Origin: Bryopsis sp. KO-2023
Taxonomy: Eukaryota > Chlorophyta > Ulvophyceae > Bryopsidales > Bryopsidaceae
Length of the DNA: 64,000 nt
Reading direction: 5' to 3'
Assembly (NCBI GenBank): GCA_030272585.1
Contig: BSYQ01000004.1
Span: forward strand, 7,006,001 to 7,070,000
Shown here: positions 9,336 through 17,168 of the stretch, piece by piece
How positions within the stretch are numbered: position 1 is the first letter of the stretch
Layout of the letters: each line of letters starts with the position of its first letter
Notes under the pieces: model-generated
Seen by the model: the letters and a program-made list of their open reading frames with translations, nothing else
The model's database searches: none
What the model was told of the DNA's origin: nothing
Program-made: the position numbers and the translations under genes

Positions 9336-11224
9336 ATGACATCCTTCTTAGTTAAGTCATGCAGAGGGCCTGCTATCTTTGCAAAGTCTGGGATGAATCT
9401 CCTATAGAAGGAAACCATCCCCAGAAAACTCCTGACATCTGTAACTGTCTTTAAGGGCTTCCAATCCCTGATTGCCTTAACTTTCACATCCATTGCTGAG
9501 ATCCCTTTTTCACTCAACCAAAATCCACAGAAATCTGTTTCCCTTACACAGATTTCACTTTTGGTGGCCTTGGCAAACAGACTATACTTCTGTAGCCTGG
9601 CTAAGACTGCTGCTAAATGCTCTACATGCTCAGAGATGCTCTTAGAATAGATTAAGAGATCATCAATGAAGATCAGCACAAAGATATCCAGCATATCCTT
9701 GAAGATGTCATTAACCATGTTCATATATTGTGCTGGAGCATTAGTAAGTCCAAAAGAAAGGACCTTGAACTGGTAATGTCCAAATCTACTTCTGAAGGCA
9801 GTCTTAGGCCTGTCCTCTTCCCTTAGAGGCATCTGCCAGTAGCCTGATCTCAAGTCAATCTTTGTGAAATATTTAGCCCCATGTACCCTGTCAATCATCT
9901 CCTCTGGTAAGGGCAGAGGGTATCTATTTTTGATGGTTTTCTTATTGAGCCATCTGTAATCCAGGCACATCCTGAGCCCTCCATCTTTCTTAGGGACAAA
10001 CAGGATTGGTGCCCCAAATGGTGACTGTGATGGTTCTATGAAATCCATCTCCAACAGGTAATCTAACTGTCTTTTAACCTCATCTAACTCAAGAGGAGAC
10101 AGTTTATACAGTGGCCTGTACATGGGTTCAGTACCCTCCTCCAGATCAATCCTGAATTCATGACCCAGCCTGGTAGGAGGTACACCCTTAGGCAAATCTT
10201 TTGCAAATACTTTTCTGTACTGAGTCAGTACTTCCTTAATCCTGGGATCCATATCCTCCTGCAGGATTTTCTGTAGATCATCCCCTTCCCTTTGTTCTGG
10301 GATTGTTTCTACTCCAGTCTTTGATTCATCCTCTGGCCTGATCACCACCATGATGATGTGTTTAATTTCCCCTTTTTCTATCTGTCTTTTGATTCTGCCA
10401 CTAGAACAAAAGGAAAGTTCTGTAGCTCCAGTGGGTTTGAGCTGATATTCAGGCATCACTGAGAGTGGTAATTTTACACTCTTTCTGCCCTTGTTTACTG
10501 TGATTATTCCTGACTTAAAATCCACTTTGGGATTGTAGTGTATCAGCCAGGGCAGTCCCAGCAGAATTGGGTGATTGCTGTCTGGAAAGACATCAGCATC
10601 AAATGAGAGCTGGATCTTTTCACAGACAAATGGGATGCCAAAACATCTCCCCACTGATTTCCTTTCTGTACCATCTAGAAACTTAACAGGAGTTTCTTGT
10701 GGTTTGTATTGCAGTCCCAGTTCCTTGACTGCATCCATGCTAATATAGTTAGCAGTGGATCCTGTATCAATGTATGCTGTAGCTTTCTTTGCACCAATAA
10801 ATCCTGCCAGTTCATATCCTCTATATGCTGCTGTAGCCTGAGCTACTGCAGTCTGAACTGGTTCCTTTCCCTCAACATTTCTTTCCACTCTAGTGGGTAA
10901 ACTCACAGTGGCCTCTGTTTGTTTATCCACTCTCTTTTGAGACTGCTTTTTCTTTTGAATTAACACTCCTGGAGTGACCCCATCCAGTGTGTATGCTTCC
11001 TGTTCTGTTGCAATAGGGGCTGCAACCACAGGTGTCTCTTGAACACCATCATTTAGTGAGGCTGGTGTTTTTGTAGTGGGTTCTTTCATTTCAATGTCAT
11101 CTGGAGGCTTAGCTGACCCAACACTAGCCTCCTCTTTTAGTTTCCCTTCTTCAGGGCTTTCTGAGCTTGGGACAGTTTGGGACACTGTCTCACCCCATGC
11201 TCTGTGCTTCCACATAGAAAACAC
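9281..11224 (-). CDS. Chromovirus pol, protease and reverse transcriptase part
   Basis: The frame is entered by -1 frameshifting from gag at 11140-11146; in-frame codons upstream of that are overlap. Protease active site: YIDTGSTANYI. Reverse transcriptase motifs: FVPKKDGGLRMCLDYRWLN, TKIDLRSGYWQMPL, FGLTNAPAQYMNMVN, and the catalytic FIDDLLIYS, ending with GMVSFYRRFIPDFAKIAGPL. The ORF leaves the correct frame after VMWEWG and stops about 12 codons later, while RNase H continues in the neighbouring frame. Confidence 0.92.
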   Translation of the reverse strand: MFSMWKHRAWGETVSQTVPSSESPEEGKLKEEASVGSAKPPDDIEMKEPTTKTPASLNDGVQETPVVAAPIATEQEAYTLDGVTPGVLIQKKKQSQKRVDKQTEATVSLPTRVERNVEGKEPVQTAVAQATAAYRGYELAGFIGAKKATAYIDTGSTANYISMDAVKELGLQYKPQETPVKFLDGTERKSVGRCFGIPFVCEKIQLSFDADVFPDSNHPILLGLPWLIHYNPKVDFKSGIITVNKGRKSVKLPLSVMPEYQLKPTGATELSFCSSGRIKRQIEKGEIKHIIMVVIRPEDESKTGVETIPEQREGDDLQKILQEDMDPRIKEVLTQYRKVFAKDLPKGVPPTRLGHEFRIDLEEGTEPMYRPLYKLSPLELDEVKRQLDYLLEMDFIEPSQSPFGAPILFVPKKDGGLRMCLDYRWLNKKTIKNRYPLPLPEEMIDRVHGAKYFTKIDLRSGYWQMPLREEDRPKTAFRSRFGHYQFKVLSFGLTNAPAQYMNMVNDIFKDMLDIFVLIFIDDLLIYSKSISEHVEHLAAVLARLQKYSLFAKATKSEICVRETDFCGFWLSEKGISAMDVKVKAIRDWKPLKTVTDVRSFLGMVSFYRRFIPDFAKIAGPLHDLTKKDVMWEWGSARNKLFNHLKLH

Positions 11225-12078
11225 TTAAAGGATCCTCCCCTTGAGGGCCTAGATCCCATCTGACCTCTCTGCTGCACAGCCTTAACTGAATTTGCTGCAG
11301 GGGGCAGTTGTGATGTTGCAGCAGCTATCACTGCTGACATCTGTGTATTTCTCTGTCCAAATCTTCCCCTCCCTCTACCTCTGCCTCTAAAGCTGCTAGT
11401 AGTGCCACCTCTACTGCCTATAGTTGCAGAGAGTCTTTGGACTGTGAGGATGGCCTTATCCAGATCTCCATCACACAGGGTCATAACCTGTGCTTGCATA
11501 TTCCTATCTGCTAGCCCATCCACAAAGGCAGCATACCTTTCTTCTTGAGGTAGATTAGGGAGTCTAAACATCAGCTTTCTGAAGAGTCTGATGTAGCCTA
11601 AGGCAGTTCCAGTCTGCCTTAAAGTTCTTAACTGTTTTCTGGCAGTCTCTATTAGGGAGACTGGCTCAAAAACATTCCTTAGTTCTTGAGTGAACTCTTG
11701 CCAGCTAGCATACTCTGCTTTTTCCTGATTCATGATCTGTATATCCATCAGGTTTAACCAGCTAAGTGCATCTCCCTGGAGATGTGACTGAAAACAGGAT
11801 AACCAGTCTCTCTCTAAGATGTGTTGATTCTGCAACCATCTCTTCATTCCTAGTATCCATTCTGTTGCAGACATCCTTTCATCTCCTGTAAATTTCTCTG
11901 GGGGCGTGAGCTTAATCTGTTTGCTGTAAGGTCTATCAGGACCTTGTCCTGAACCTCCTGATGTACCACTAGGATCTCTATCAGGTGGTCCTCCTCCTGG
12001 GGGACCTCCTCCATCACCTCCACCACCATCACCACCATTCCCTGGCCCTGGATGTCCAGAACCAGATGCTCTAGGCAT
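11137..12078 (-). CDS. Chromovirus gag (capsid-nucleocapsid)
   Basis: 313 residues from the ATG at 12078. A Gly/Pro-rich N-terminus is followed by the retrotransposon gag domain (ATEWILGMKRWL, FQSHLQGDALSWL, WQEFTQELRNVFEP), an RG-rich basic stretch and a single CCHC zinc knuckle (CFLCGSTEHGVRQC). The protein assembles the virus-like particle in the cytoplasm and binds the element RNA. It ends at a TAA preceded by the slippery GGGAAAC. Confidence 0.92.
   Translation of the reverse strand: MPRASGSGHPGPGNGGDGGGGDGGGPPGGGPPDRDPSGTSGGSGQGPDRPYSKQIKLTPPEKFTGDERMSATEWILGMKRWLQNQHILERDWLSCFQSHLQGDALSWLNLMDIQIMNQEKAEYASWQEFTQELRNVFEPVSLIETARKQLRTLRQTGTALGYIRLFRKLMFRLPNLPQEERYAAFVDGLADRNMQAQVMTLCDGDLDKAILTVQRLSATIGSRGGTTSSFRGRGRGRGRFGQRNTQMSAVIAAATSQLPPAANSVKAVQQRGQMGSRPSRGGSFKCFLCGSTEHGVRQCPKLSQAQKALKKGN
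11140..11146 (-). promoter_or_regulatory. -1 ribosomal frameshift site GGGAAAC at gag end
   Basis: On the coding strand the last gag codons read AAG GGA AAC TAA. G GGA AAC fits the X XXY YYZ slippery heptamer in the correct phase and directly abuts the gag stop. A one-base backward slip opens the protease-RT frame (GGG AAA CTA AAA GAG). The geometry suggests programmed -1 frameshifting. Confidence 0.75.
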
Positions 12079-12256
12079 GCCTGGTCTGTCTGGGCCATTT
12101 GGTCCATTTGATCCATTTGGATCCCCTGGATTTCCTCCAGGTGCACCACCACTGCGTTTGCCTTTTTTTCCCGTTTTCCCACGACCTTACGACTGGCGTT
12201 AAGCGCCTCGAACAAACCTGCTGGTCAAACCAGCGGAGAGCTCCAGTCCAGTCGGT

Positions 12257-12276
12257 TCCTTCGGGCTCCGAAACCA
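12257..12276 (-). promoter_or_regulatory. Primer binding site of the chromovirus
   Basis: Reading the minus strand from the inner LTR edge there are four T residues and then TGGTTTCGGAGCCCG. TGG is the complement of the tRNA CCA end. The first 12 bases (TGGTTTCGGAGC) are the same as in the PBS of the second LTR element at 41992, so both probably use the same tRNA. I could not assign that tRNA. Confidence 0.7.
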
Positions 12277-12280
12277 AAAA

Positions 12281-12794
12281 TGTTATCGCTCGGGAGGACT
12301 GACGTCCGCGAGCGACGTCTCCTATCTCGGAAAAGAGTGAGGCGGCGGCGGAACGGTCACACAAAATCGCACGGGTCACAGACTCGGGGTCACACCAACA
12401 GATCACTGAAAAGCAAGGTTACATCAAGCGTCCCATCATTTCAACTCCCAGTTCGACTTTCCCGAGGGTGACTAACCACCCGTAACACTCCCACTACCCT
12501 GACTCACAGCCGCCAGTTCTACTCCTGACTCACTCACACACTCACACACAGGCCCAAACCGAAGCACGTTCCCACTCAGACTCGAACCCAGGACCTCAGT
12601 CTCGCAAGTCCCAATCTGATTGATCGAACCATTGTCTTGACTCTGTGCTCTTGCGGTGGTTTCCTCGCTGTAGTTCAGTAGTACCTCCTTGGGAGGATGC
12701 TGTCATTCACCGGGGATGCATCTGACGCTTCACAGACGTCAGATGCATGACGCCTTTGACGTCTGACGTCCCTGGACGTCAGCAGCTGGTATCA
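12281..12794 (-). repeat. 5' LTR of the chromovirus
   Basis: 514-bp copy without visible difference from the LTR at 6586-7099. Its outer end abuts the target copy ggtgg (12795-12799). It should carry the element's promoter; I could not place a TATA box with confidence. Confidence 0.93.
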
Positions 12795-12799
12795 GGTGG

Positions 12800-12997
12800 A
12801 GGGTACACCAGGCGGCATACCCAACAGTTTCGATCCTGGCTGCCGAGTATCTCTGCATCCCAGCCTCCAGCGCCTCGGTTGAGCGGATGTTCAGTGTCAA
12901 TGGCCACCAGCTGAACAAGCGCAGGAGGGCGATGGAGGAGAGCAAGGTCAACCAACTGACCGTGCTCCGGGACAATCTGCATCTGTTCAGGGCATGA
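12800..12997 (+). pseudogene. hAT transposase C-terminal dimerisation domain, displaced
   Basis: Starting right after the second ggtgg target copy, the frame reads the hAT C-terminal dimerisation motif: YPTVSILAAEYLCIPASSAS, then VERMFS, and a final NLHLFRA before the TGA at 12995-12997. Ignoring the LTR element and one target copy, it joins in frame to LDWW at 6585. This shows that the LTR element landed in a formerly intact transposase gene. Confidence 0.9.
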
Positions 12998-13221
12998 CCT
13001 GAACTGCTTCTGTTTGATTGTGTGGGACAATCTGTATTCTGATTCAGAACCCTCCTGTTACGGAGGAACTCTCCTTTTTTTGGTTTGGGGTGCCGGGTAT
13101 GTTCTCTGTTTGGGGTGCTGGGTATGGATCAGACAATCTGCATCTTGACCTGGTGTGATTTGCCCCGAGTTCTGTTTGTTTTGGTATGGGTATGTAATCC
13201 AAACTCTTTTGAATGCTTGGT

Positions 13222-14008
13222 AAAAAGTTTCAGAGGTTTCCACAGATTCCAGCACTGATTCCGCCCACACAAATAACCCTCTGTTTATGGTTCATGGTTC
13301 ATTACATGACTCAAACAAAACAAAAAGTTTCAGAGGTTCCACAGATTCCAACACTGATTCCGCCCACACAAATAACCCTCTGTTTATGGTTCATGGTTCA
13401 TTACATGACTCAAACAAAACAAAAAGTTTCAGAGGTTCCACAGATTCCAACACTGATTCAGCCCACACAAATAACCCTCTGTTTATGGTTCATGGTTCAT
13501 TACATGACTCAAACAAAACAAAAAGTTTCAGAGGTTCCACAGATTCCAACACTGATTCCGCCCACACAAATAACCCTCTGTTTATGGTTCATGGTTCATT
13601 ACATGACTCAAACAAAACAAAAAGTTTCAGAGGTTCCACAGATTCCAACACTGATTCCGCCCACACAAATAACCCTCTGTTTATGGTTCATGGTTCATTA
13701 CATGACTCAAACAAAACAAAAAGTTTCAGAGGTTCCACAGATTCCAACACTGATTCCGCCCACACAAATAACCCTCTGTTTATGGTTCATGGTTCATTAC
13801 ATGACTCAAACAAAACAAAAAGTTTCAGAGGTTCCACAGATTCCAACACTGATTCCGCCCACACAAATAACCCTCTGTTTATGGTTCATGGTTCATTACA
13901 TGACTCAAACAAAACAAAAAGTTTCAGAGGTTCCACAGATTCCAACACTGATTCAGCCCACACAAATAACCCTCTGTTTATGGTTCATGGTTCAAGGTTC
14001 ATTACGTG
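13222..14008. repeat. 99-bp tandem repeat array, eight copies
   Basis: Units start near 13222, 13322, 13421, 13520, 13619, 13718, 13817 and 13916, each beginning aaaaagtttcagaggtt and ending in the gtttatggttcatggttcat region. Units are nearly identical, with a C/A change in 'gattccgccc' versus 'gattcagccc' and one extra T in the first. Because 99 is a multiple of three, two frames stay open through the array, but the resulting 33-residue repeats look non-biological. It lies between the convergent 3' ends of the two hAT genes, so it may act as a terminator spacer or simply be a replication-slippage expansion. Confidence 0.95.
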
Positions 14009-14071
14009 AATCAAAAAACAGATAACAGATAACAGATCACCCTCTGTTTATGGTGACTCAAAACAGTTTCT

Positions 14072-15788
14072 TTAATTTGGCTCCTCCTCCTCCACCAACC
14101 TCCCATCCGGTCCAACCCTGACCCGATACACACGTGTGCGGTCTTCAGGGATAGGTGCAAAGTCGACCGAGCCAATATCCAGGTCCCTCATCACATTTCG
14201 GTCCTCCAAACGGGTCTGATGGTGGAAGAGGCCTTCACGGACTCTGTGGAGAGCGTAACAGTTCTGCAGGTATACGTTTTGCACGAACTGATTCAGATGG
14301 GGCATGGAGGCGAAGGTTATCGGGAATTGGATGGTGAAGTCGGGGAAGAAGGCATACTCCGTCTGCATGTTGGCTCTCTCTCGCTGGGCAGTTCTGCGCT
14401 GTTCCCTGGTCCGTTCAGACATGATCCTTCGCAAGGGGGCTTGCCTGCGCAGAGGGTACCCCTCAGTGTCTTCGATGCAGGGTTGTCCATCAAAGTCCAT
14501 TGGCCACCTGTCCATCAATGGGGGTCTGGGGTTTGCCTGCCTCTGACCACCATAACCACCCTGGCCACCATGACCACCCTGGCCACCCTGGCCACCCTGA
14601 CCACCCTGGCCACCCTGGCCACCCTGACCTGCTCGGTTCCTGTTCCTGCCGCCTCCCCCGAATTCCCATCCACCAACATTCCCCCTTCCACCAGCTCCAG
14701 CAGCTCTGAACATGTTTGGGGGTGGCCCTCTTCCACCACCTTCAGCAGCTCTGAACACGTTGGGGGGTGGCCCTCTTCCACCACCTTCAGCGGCTCTGAA
14801 CAGATTGGGGGGTGGCCCTCTTCCACCAGCTCCAGCAGGTCTGAACATGTTTGGGGGTGGCCCTCTTCCACCACCTTCAGCAGCTCTGAACAGATTGGGG
14901 GGTGGCCCTCTTCCACCAGGGTGAAGCACAGGTTCAGGTTCATAAACAGACTCCTCGTCCGTCATACTCCACGGGTTTTCCGGCAGCTGCTCAGAGGGTC
15001 CCTCAGGTTCAGGTTCAGATTCAGGTTCAGGTTCAGGTTCATCTGCGGTTGGAAGTGTAGCTTCAGGCAAAATCTCTTGTGCAGGATCAGGTGCTGGAAG
15101 ACTTGCAGCTTCGATGCTCCAGTCGAACGTTCTGCTCAGATCTAGATCAACCTCGTGCATGGTTGCAACCTCCTCTCTGAGCTGGTCCAGATGAGGCAAT
15201 AGCTGGCGATCACGAAGGAGTTCTGCAAAAGACAGAATGTGAATGTGAGGGCAGAGAGAAAAACAACCTACTTTGAACCTGATGCTGGACTGCTCACCTG
15301 TAGGCACCATGTAGGGGTATTCCATGTCCCCCAGGTTGGTGCTCCCCTTCCTGGTCAGTCCTGGAGGTGTCACCTGAATGGAATCGAGTATGGGGTCGAT
15401 GCGCCTTTCAGGGGGGTTGCCCGCTCGGTACGCTCGCAAGAAAAGTTCGTCTTCGCTTCCCGCAGCGCTGTCCAGGGCGGATGCAGCTTTCCAGAACAAA
15501 GCCTAGGAAGACAAGTATCATTAACCCTAAGTCAAAACAGAGCCTAGGAAGACAAGTAACATTAACCCTAAGTCAAAACATTCGAAATAGAAACAGTGCA
15601 GCAGATAGCAGGCAGCATACACTTACATTTTCCAGACCAAAATACGTGTTAAGCGACGTCAAATGCCGGAACACCACCTCGGCGGCATCCCGATCTACCA
15701 CCGTCCCGGGCTGGAACAGGTCTGTTCGGTTTTGGAGCCTGTTCCGGAGCCTCACGACATACTGCCGTGCTTTGAGTTCCACGTACAT
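14072..15788 (-). CDS. Second gene of the hAT element, three exons, unknown function
   Basis: Exons 15788-15627, 15502-15298 and 15222-14072 join in phase (162, 205 and 1151 nt) to 505 codons. The introns start GTAAGTG and GTGAGC and end CCTAG and TTTTGCAG. Without splicing, the 75-nt second intron is also open, but its sequence is pyrimidine-rich and non-coding in character. The N-terminal 150 residues are helical and charged; then comes an acidic EPEPEPESEPEPE run; then five near-identical units of GGRGPPPNLFRAAEG type; then a GGQ repeat run; and finally a folded-looking C-terminus (FPDFTIQFPITFASMPHLNQ). I recognise no family. It lies inside the hAT ends and converges on the transposase gene, so it is probably element-encoded or captured cargo. 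Confidence 0.75.
15501..15582 (-). repeat. 41-bp tandem duplication in intron 1 of the hAT second gene
   Basis: gcctaggaagacaagta begins at 15501 and again at 15542, each followed by attaaccctaagtcaaaac with two or three differences. The duplication copies the splice acceptor (tcttcctag on the minus strand), giving two candidate 3' splice sites. Only the inner one leads into a long open exon. Confidence 0.85.
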
Positions 15789-16386
15789 CGCAACCGATCA
15801 GCACTGCAGGCGAGACAACAACAAGATACCACGATACAAAGGCGCACGGTGCGGTGAAGTCGAACAGGGAGCGAAGTCGATATATTCGGGACAGTACGGC
15901 AGAACTGACTAACTTTGGATTTGATCGGAAGTGATGATCGGTGCAAAAGTCGGTTTTTGATTTCTTGGACCGATCATAATCGGAACTTGAAACCAAATCC
16001 CGATCAACCGACCATGATCGGAGCTGATCGGATCAACGGCCGATTAATCGGCGTTTCACCGATCTTGATCGGCCGATCAGGCGTTTGCATGTCGCGACGC
16101 TTGATCGTGATCGGGATCGTGATCGGAGCAACCGATTAGATCGATAATCGGAAGCCCGATCCCGATTACGATCAAGCTTTAATCGGCCGACCACGATCAT
16201 CGATCAGGTTTTAATCGGCCGATCACGATCACGATCATCGATCATGATCGGTAAAAAAAAAAAAAAAAAAGACCGATCATTTTCAGAATCATGTGGAACG
16301 AGATCGTGTCAGGTCAGATCAATGAAACGACCTGTCCTGACATCGAAAATGGACGGCCGATCATTTCCGATCACGTCCATAGTATG
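15789..16386. promoter_or_regulatory. Right subterminal region of the hAT element
   Basis: The first 100 bases should hold the promoter of the second gene. From about 15905 to the end the sequence is a GATCGG/CCGATC array matching the left end in motif and density. There is a 17-A run near 16254. No ORF is credible here. Confidence 0.6.
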
Positions 16387-16394
16387 CCAATTAT

Positions 16395-17168
16395 GCCAGC
16401 ATTACATTAAGCCATCATTTTTTCTGACAGTTTGTACATAAATGCAATGGATTGCACTGGAGCACCTGGTGAAGAATTCCTAAAGGAAAACCTTTTTTGC
16501 GGGGGCCAGGAAAATCTGAAAATTTCTAGCGAAATTTTATGACTTGGTACGACAAAAATATTTTCTTGAGCCTACCCACAGATAAGAAAAAAGGAGATCC
16601 ATTCAGTCACAACCACACAAGCAGAATTTTCCAATCCAATTGCTTGATTGAAAAACTCATCTAAACGGTTAAAAATCAGATGAAACATATAATAAGGGAT
16701 GATGTTTCCTATGATGTATCCAAAAGACTTATTGTCTCTTTCATTTGTAACCCCCATGAATCGTAGGCTTAAAATCTCGAAAATTTGGGGTTTTTTTCTT
16801 TTTTTTTTTGTTCTCCCAAAACACTTGGACAGCAATTTCCATCATTCCACCGACCACCCCACCCCCGCAAAAAGAGAAAAAAAATCTCGAAAACCAATCC
16901 CCCTCAGAATGATGCGATACAATTTGAGCTCTTCATCCTCCAGCCCGACAAAAAAAAAGAATTACTTACGCTCGAATTCTCAAACACTCAAAACTCTATC
17001 TTTGTTCTAAAAATGCCTAATCCCCCCCAAACCCCCCTCTGTTTCCCCTCATTCATTTTGCACCGGATGAATTTTTTTCAAAACCCCGTTGTCTTTCCTC
17101 GCCTTGCTGGCTGATTTACAATCATCAATCGTTTCAAATTTTTCTCTGCCTACTGATAAATTCATCTT
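16395..17168. other. Host intergenic sequence right of the hAT element
   Basis: AT-rich with poly-T/poly-A runs. It includes the likely 3' UTR and downstream DNA of the coiled-coil gene that ends at 17169. No gene supported. Confidence 0.35.

Larger units (their letters stand above)
6586..12794 (-). mobile_element. Complete Ty3/gypsy chromovirus nested in the hAT transposase
   Basis: Two 514-bp LTRs (6586-7099 and 12281-12794) look identical by eye and are flanked by the 5-bp direct repeat ggtgg (6581-6585, 12795-12799). The coding strand is minus. Order along the element: LTR, PBS (TGGTTTCGGAGC four bases inside the LTR), gag with a CCHC knuckle, -1 frameshift site, protease and reverse transcriptase, RNase H, integrase, chromodomain, purine tract, LTR. 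This order and the C-terminal chromodomain identify a Ty3/gypsy chromovirus. LTR identity suggests a recent insertion. The pol ORF is broken by one frame change between RT and RNase H. Confidence 0.95.
3172..16386 (+). mobile_element. Autonomous-type hAT transposon carrying two genes and two nested insertions
   Basis: The left end is CATACTATGGATCC at 3172 and the right end is the inverse, GGACGTCCATAGTATG-like sequence ending at 16386. They are flanked by perfect 8-bp direct repeats ccaattat (3164-3171 and 16387-16394), as expected for hAT. Both subterminal regions (3172-4010 and 15905-16380) are packed with GATCGG/CCGATC motifs in both orientations. Inside are a BED-finger hAT transposase gene (+), a 99-bp tandem array, and a convergent three-exon second gene (-). 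The 13.2-kb span shrinks to about 6.5 kb when the nested MITE (3250-3714) and the LTR retrotransposon (6586-12794) are subtracted. Confidence 0.85.

Noticed and set aside
13222..14008. CRISPR array
   Set aside because: Repeats are directly tandem without unique spacers, and the setting is a eukaryotic transposon.
13213..14025. Two long plus-strand ORFs with 33-residue repeats
   Set aside because: They are a by-product of the 99-bp tandem array, whose length is a multiple of three. The peptides have no plausible composition, and two overlapping frames are open at once.
14219..15145. Plus-strand 308-codon ORF
   Set aside because: It is antisense to the repeat-rich exon of the hAT second gene. 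The minus strand has proper splice sites and phase agreement, while the plus ORF is only the mirror of GC-rich repeats.
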